A stretch of DNA of 64,000 nucleotides from Celeribacter neptunius (lineage in GTDB: Bacteria; Pseudomonadota; Alphaproteobacteria; Rhodobacterales; Rhodobacteraceae): assembly GCF_900113955.1 (NCBI RefSeq), contig NZ_FORH01000008.1:218383-282382 (forward strand). The letters are read 5' to 3'. The translations under genes and the position numbers were made by a program. The notes beneath the pieces were generated by a model, which was given only the letters and a program-made list of their open reading frames with translations, searched no databases and had not been told where the DNA came from. Shown here one piece after another: positions 60,823-64,000 of the stretch; positions within the stretch are counted from its first letter, which is position 1, and each line of letters starts with the position of its first letter.

Positions 60823-61065
60823 ATGTCCAACACGCCACACCAACTGGCCGCCGATTTCCCCGAACTGGCTGACAAGATCATGGAGTTGAAATCCAGCGAC
60901 AGCCATTTCGCCCATCTTGCCGGGCAATATGATGCCCTGAACGAAGAGGTCCATCAGGCCGAGACCGATATGCATCCGATGGAAGATCTGGCGCTCTCCG
61001 AGCTCAGGAAAAAGCGGATGTTGCTCAAGGATGAGCTGTACAAGATGCTGACCCAGCCGGCCTGA
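60823..61065 (+). CDS. YdcH family DUF465 protein
   Basis: An 80-residue helical protein: LAADFPELADKIMELKSSDSHFAHLAGQYDALNEEVHQAE, then ALSELRKKRMLLKDELYKML. This is the DUF465 family (SlyX-like coiled coil). ATG 60823 follows GAGGAGAAG. The FNR box suggests low-oxygen control. Confidence 0.93.
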   Translation: MSNTPHQLAADFPELADKIMELKSSDSHFAHLAGQYDALNEEVHQAETDMHPMEDLALSELRKKRMLLKDELYKMLTQPA

Positions 61066-61087
61066 TCCCGGTCGCGATAAATCTTCG

Positions 61088-61120
61088 GAGGGCGCGTTCA
61101 TCAGGAGGTGACGCGCCCTC
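61088..61120 (+). terminator. Weak terminator or hairpin after the DUF465 gene
   Basis: GAGGGCGCGT (61088-61097) pairs with ACGCGCCCTC (61111-61120) over a 13-nt loop; only TTGCT follows. It favours ATG 61141 as start of the next gene. Confidence 0.5.
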
Positions 61121-61140
61121 TTGCTATTCCAGAACAAACC

Positions 61141-61965
61141 ATGCACAAATGGTGTGTGCGATGGGGTGTTCTACCATATGTTGCGGTCCTTGTGGCTGCT
61201 CTGGGGCTCGTATTTGGCCTCACTCCCACTGGGTCAGGCGATGCCGTGGGGTTGCCGTCCCCGCATCCTGTGCGTCTTTCTGAGACTGGAGCCGCGCCAG
61301 GGGCCGAACCGGGGCCTGAGCACGTGGGGCAACCGGTCGCCGCCGCCGGATCCCGGATCGTCTCGGGGCGTGACGGCGTGTTGCGCGTTGTCGACGGTGA
61401 CACCCTGGTCATCGGTACGGTGACGCTCCGCCTGCATGGCATCGATGCGCCTGAGCTTGCGCAGAGCTGTAGTGACATGCAGGGCCGGGACTGGAGCTGT
61501 GGCCGCTGGTCGAAAGCCGTTCTGGAACGGCTCGCCGCGAATGGCGTAGACTGTGCGCCGATTGATATCGACCGCTATGAGCGCATCGTCGCCAAATGCC
61601 AAGGCGCCGATGGCGACATCAATGCTCAAATGGTCCAGGCCGGGGCTGCCTATGCCTATGAACAATACTCCAAGGCCTATGTCGCGCAGGAAGCCGAAGC
61701 CCGGCGGGCCGGGATCGGGCTCTGGCGTGGCGGGGCCGAGGACCCGGCCATCTACCGTGCGGCGAAACGGGCCGGGGCAGAGACGTCACCGCCTCCGTCA
61801 CAGAGCTGTACGATCAAAGGCAATATCTCGAAATCCGGCAAGATCTACCACCTGCCCGGCGGGCGCTGGTATGAGGGCACAAGCATCAATGCGCCCCAAG
61901 GCGAGCGCTGGTTCTGTTCCGAAGCGGAGGCCCGCGCCGCCGGCTGGCGCCCGGCGAAAGGCTAG
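61141..61965 (+). CDS. Thermonuclease (SNase-like) family protein
   Basis: A 274-residue protein with an N-terminal signal or anchor (VLPYVAVLVAALGLVFGL). The SNase domain shows GVLRVVDGDTLVIGTVTLRLHGIDAPELAQSC (D-G-D-T and the catalytic Arg), DIDRYERIVAKC, and MVQAGAAYAYEQYSKAYV. The C-terminal part (IYHLPGGRWYEGTSINAPQGERWFCSEAEARAAGWRPA) is a repeated-type tail found in bacterial thermonucleases. A GTG at 61108 lies inside the hairpin of the previous gene and is less likely as start. Confidence 0.9.
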   Translation: MHKWCVRWGVLPYVAVLVAALGLVFGLTPTGSGDAVGLPSPHPVRLSETGAAPGAEPGPEHVGQPVAAAGSRIVSGRDGVLRVVDGDTLVIGTVTLRLHGIDAPELAQSCSDMQGRDWSCGRWSKAVLERLAANGVDCAPIDIDRYERIVAKCQGADGDINAQMVQAGAAYAYEQYSKAYVAQEAEARRAGIGLWRGGAEDPAIYRAAKRAGAETSPPPSQSCTIKGNISKSGKIYHLPGGRWYEGTSINAPQGERWFCSEAEARAAGWRPAKG

Positions 61966-62047
61966 GAGGGGCGGGCAGAAAATCTTCGCGACGCCGCGGG
62001 GAAGGGGCCTTGCACGGGGCGGGGTTTTCCCCTAAATGAGCCGGACC

Positions 62048-62123
<76 letters not shown>

Positions 62124-62351
62124 TTCCCCTCCTTGTTTTTGCTGAATTTCCTCTCGTCGGCCTCGCGATCTGCGAAGAGGTCCATGGTTCCGTGAACCTT
62201 ATTTGTGGTTCTGCAACCGCAAGCGCCCCCATTCCGCCCTTGGCAGCAAACCTCCAGCCGTGGTCTATTGGCGGAGAAAAGAAGAAACCCAACCCGATCA
62301 GCAGGAGCAAAGAGTAGCTTAACCTAGGCGGAAACCTGTCCAAACATTGGG

Positions 62352-63107
62352 GGGTAGCTCACTTTACTGGCTGAGTGACGGGTAAATGGCGCGGCTGCGA
62401 CCTTATTTTTTCCATGAGCCATGGTAAATCGCGCGTCGATGGCCGACTCATGCTGAGCGGGATAGCCTTCATCAATCGCAATGGGTTGCGCAGGCGCGAT
62501 GCGCCAAAGGAATAGGGCCCACCGAAGACGCTCTACAATCGCTGGTAGCGCTGGAGCGAGATGGGCGTGTTTGCCACGATCTTCGAGAGTCTGGCCTCCG
62601 AGGCGGCGGATCAAAAGACGATCATGATCGACGCGACCTCTCTCAAAGCCCGCCGCTCGGCCTCCAGCCTGCGCGTAAAAAAATGGGGGCGTGGTCGGCT
62701 GATCGGGCGAATCAAGGGCGGCATGAACACTAAGCCCCACGCGATCACCGCCACTGACGGTCGTCCATTGCGGTTCTTTATGACCGCCGGCCAGAGGTCA
62801 GCGATTACACCGTCGCGACGGCGCTGCTGGTCGGCTTGCCGAAGGCGGAGTTGCTGCTGGGAGATCGTGGATATGACGCGGTTTGGTTCCGTGACGCCCT
62901 GAAAGACAAGCGAATCAAGCCCTGTATCCCGGGGCACAAGTCTCGCGGTAAGCAGGTTAAATACGACAAGCGCCACTACAAACGCCGCAACCGGATCGAG
63001 TTTGGCAGGCTGAAGGACTGGTGCAGGGTTGCAATGCTTACTACAGATGCCCGGAGGTCTTCCTGTTTGCGGTCGCTCTCGCCGCAACTGTCATGTACTG
63101 GTTATGA
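62352..63107 (+). pseudogene. Decayed IS5-family (IS427-like) transposase
   Basis: Family stretches can be followed across frames: SSLYWLSDG, SHGKSRVDGRLMLSGIAFIN, GPPKTLYNRW, DQKTIMIDATSLKA, GDRGYDAVWFRDALKDKRIK, VKYDKRHYKRRNRIE and VFLFAVALAATVMYWL. DDE catalytic positions are IDAT (Asp), LGDRGYD (Asp) and RRNRIE (Glu). It is broken by an in-frame TAA and two TAG codons, a frameshift in the T-run near 62412, a 2-nt insertion near 62795, a frameshift near 63040, and loss of two residues after RRNRIE. No intact reading frame remains. Confidence 0.85.
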
Positions 63108-63112
63108 GATCT

Positions 63113-63140
63113 GAACCTAGAACCTAGAACCTAGAACCTA
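63113..63140. repeat. Tandem repeat of GAACCTA, four copies
   Basis: Four perfect 7-bp copies run from 63113 to 63140, between the transposase remnant and the adhesin gene. The repeat shares AACCTAG with the sequence at 62321. Confidence 0.9.
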
Positions 63141-63256
63141 GGATGAGGATACCAAAGCACTACCAGCTTATTTTACTATAAGCCATCCCTCTGCCGAACC
63201 TAATCCCAATGAATTCTGCGTTGTTAATGCAGGCGAACCGATTTGGGAGTTTTGAG

Positions 63257-64000
63257 ATGAGTGGACGTGAAGTTTTGAAAGTTGGCGCAAATCCTGAATA
63301 CAAGTCCATTCAGGTGGAAGATGGTCAGGTTTTCCAGATCGACGCGAATGGTGTGGGGCGCTTGTGCGGTGCGGGCATAATCGTTTTGCGCAAAGGCGAT
63401 GATCTTTTCATCAAATTCAGCGACGGCACTGTGATGACCCTTGTCGACTTTTTTGCTTCTTCTGATGTTGAAGCCGTGGTCGCGAACGAGATGGGGGAAG
63501 AGGTCTCCATCACTGCACAGACCATCGGTCAGACCTTGTCGGATGGCCGGGCGTTGATTTATGCCGCCGGTGATTCTGCTACGCTTCTGGATATGGCGCA
63601 AGGGAAGGGCAATGCCGCACTTTTCCAGGCTCTGGAACAAGGTTCCTACGATGTATGTGGGGAGACCGAAGAGCTCGGGTTTGCGCTGCTTCCCCTGATC
63701 GGCGGCGGTCTGATCGGTATTGGGTTGCTTGCCGTTGGCGCCGGCGGCGGCTCCGCGGATCCCGCTGCGCCGGTTGCGCCGGCGGCGCCGAGCGTGACGA
63801 TCGCCGATGCGGATGGCGACGGCATGCCCGAGGTGACCGGCACGGCGGAACCGGGATCGACGGTGACGCTGACCTGGCCGGACGGGACGACCTCGACGGC
63901 GGTGGCCGACAGCAATGGCGATTACACGGCGGAGGCACCGTCGGTGCAGCCCGACGGCGACGTCACGGCGGTTGCGACCGATATCAACGGCAATGACAGC
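63257..64000 (+). CDS. Start of a large BapA/LapA-like adhesin (3' truncated by window edge)
   Basis: 248 residues visible, open to the right edge. The N-terminus (MSGREVLKVGANPEYKSIQV through IVLRKGDDLFIKFSDGTVMTLVDFF) is like the BapA prefix or retention domain of type I secreted adhesins. A Gly-rich hydrophobic stretch (LLPLIGGGLIGIGLLAVGAG, about 157-176) and a Pro/Ala linker follow. Then an Ig-like repeat starts: SVTIADADGDGMPEVTGTAE, GSTVTLTWPDGTTSTAVADS, NGDYTAEAPS. Such proteins run to thousands of residues with a C-terminal RTX signal. The first 400 bp look lower in GC than the rest of the window, suggesting transfer. Confidence 0.85.
   Translation, partial: MSGREVLKVGANPEYKSIQVEDGQVFQIDANGVGRLCGAGIIVLRKGDDLFIKFSDGTVMTLVDFFASSDVEAVVANEMGEEVSITAQTIGQTLSDGRALIYAAGDSATLLDMAQGKGNAALFQALEQGSYDVCGETEELGFALLPLIGGGLIGIGLLAVGAGGGSADPAAPVAPAAPSVTIADADGDGMPEVTGTAEPGSTVTLTWPDGTTSTAVADSNGDYTAEAPSVQPDGDVTAVATDINGNDS

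Larger units (their letters stand above)
62321..63142. mobile_element. Remnant of an IS5-family insertion, flanked by AACCTAGG
   Basis: The transposase pseudogene lies between two copies of AACCTAGG (62321-62328 and 63135-63142), which might be target duplications. No clear terminal inverted repeats are left, so ends are uncertain. It sits about 200 bp downstream of tRNA-Val. Confidence 0.45.

Overview
The window is a GC-rich (about 64% by eye) stretch of chromosome from an alphaproteobacterium, most likely Rhodobacterales (Roseobacter/Rhodobacter-type). The case rests on a set of features seen together: monomeric NADP isocitrate dehydrogenase, the Anbu proteasome-like operon, class A RNase P RNA with an alphaproteobacterial layout, DUF1127 and DUF465 small proteins, a TTGAT-N4-GTCAA FNR-type box, 55-residue L33, and many DUF2927/XpaC/TelA-type genes usual in this order. 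Genus cannot be fixed. The left edge cuts modC and the right edge cuts a large adhesin gene. Gene density is high and no prophage, CRISPR array or plasmid functions were seen.

Layout. 1-5.4 kb: end of the molybdate ABC transporter ATPase, then an RND efflux adaptor/permease pair. 5.4-9.8 kb: a soluble three-PAS chemoreceptor and monomeric isocitrate dehydrogenase, both on the minus strand. 10.2-14.2 kb: a four-gene operon of circularly permuted ATP-grasp, alpha-E, transglutaminase and Anbu peptidase. 14.2-18.3 kb: the t6A tRNA modification operon tsaE-tsaB-tsaC-tsaD with ATGA overlaps at every junction, D-aminoacyl-tRNA deacylase and a fructokinase with a LacI-type operator. 18.4-26.6 kb: two interleaved blocks. 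On the minus strand are a 28-residue membrane peptide, XpaC, TelA, a DUF2927 lipoprotein, an SPFH-GYF_2 protein and a zinc-ribbon membrane protein. On the plus strand is a tandem array of four stand-alone CZB (chemoreceptor zinc-binding) proteins. 26.7-35.7 kb: an RluB-type pseudouridine synthase with a repetitive basic tail, OmpW, TadA, an EF-hand protein, an ECF sigma/membrane protein/periplasmic metal sensor trio, a UlaG-like hydrolase, a ceramidase-like membrane protein and gatCA. 35.7-45.2 kb: a lipoprotein, AmpD-type amidase, rnpB, a DUF533 protein, an FMN riboswitch with a RibN-type transporter, rpmG, GNAT, Bax-inhibitor-1 protein, DUF1127, LysR and quinone oxidoreductase. 45.6-57.8 kb: an XRE regulator, inositol-phosphatase family enzyme, two purine deaminases flanking two CAP-domain proteins, mgtE, 5-FTHF cyclo-ligase, HpcH/HpaI aldolase, YmdB-like phosphoesterase, SLC13 permease and yebC. 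58.1-64 kb: argP/argO, a DMT transporter, DUF465, a nuclease, tRNA-Val, a decayed IS5-family transposase and the start of a BapA/LapA-like adhesin.

The most interesting points are the four-gene CZB array inside a TelA/XpaC/SPFH membrane-stress cluster, and a family of three related intergenic repeats (near 44.1, 49.8 and 58.05 kb). Each repeat has inverted-repeat arms around a core of about 53 nt, and each lies between convergent genes. Also notable are the Anbu operon, the CnrYXH-like sigma system and the FMN-riboswitch/RibN unit. All calls come from reading motifs; no database search was run.
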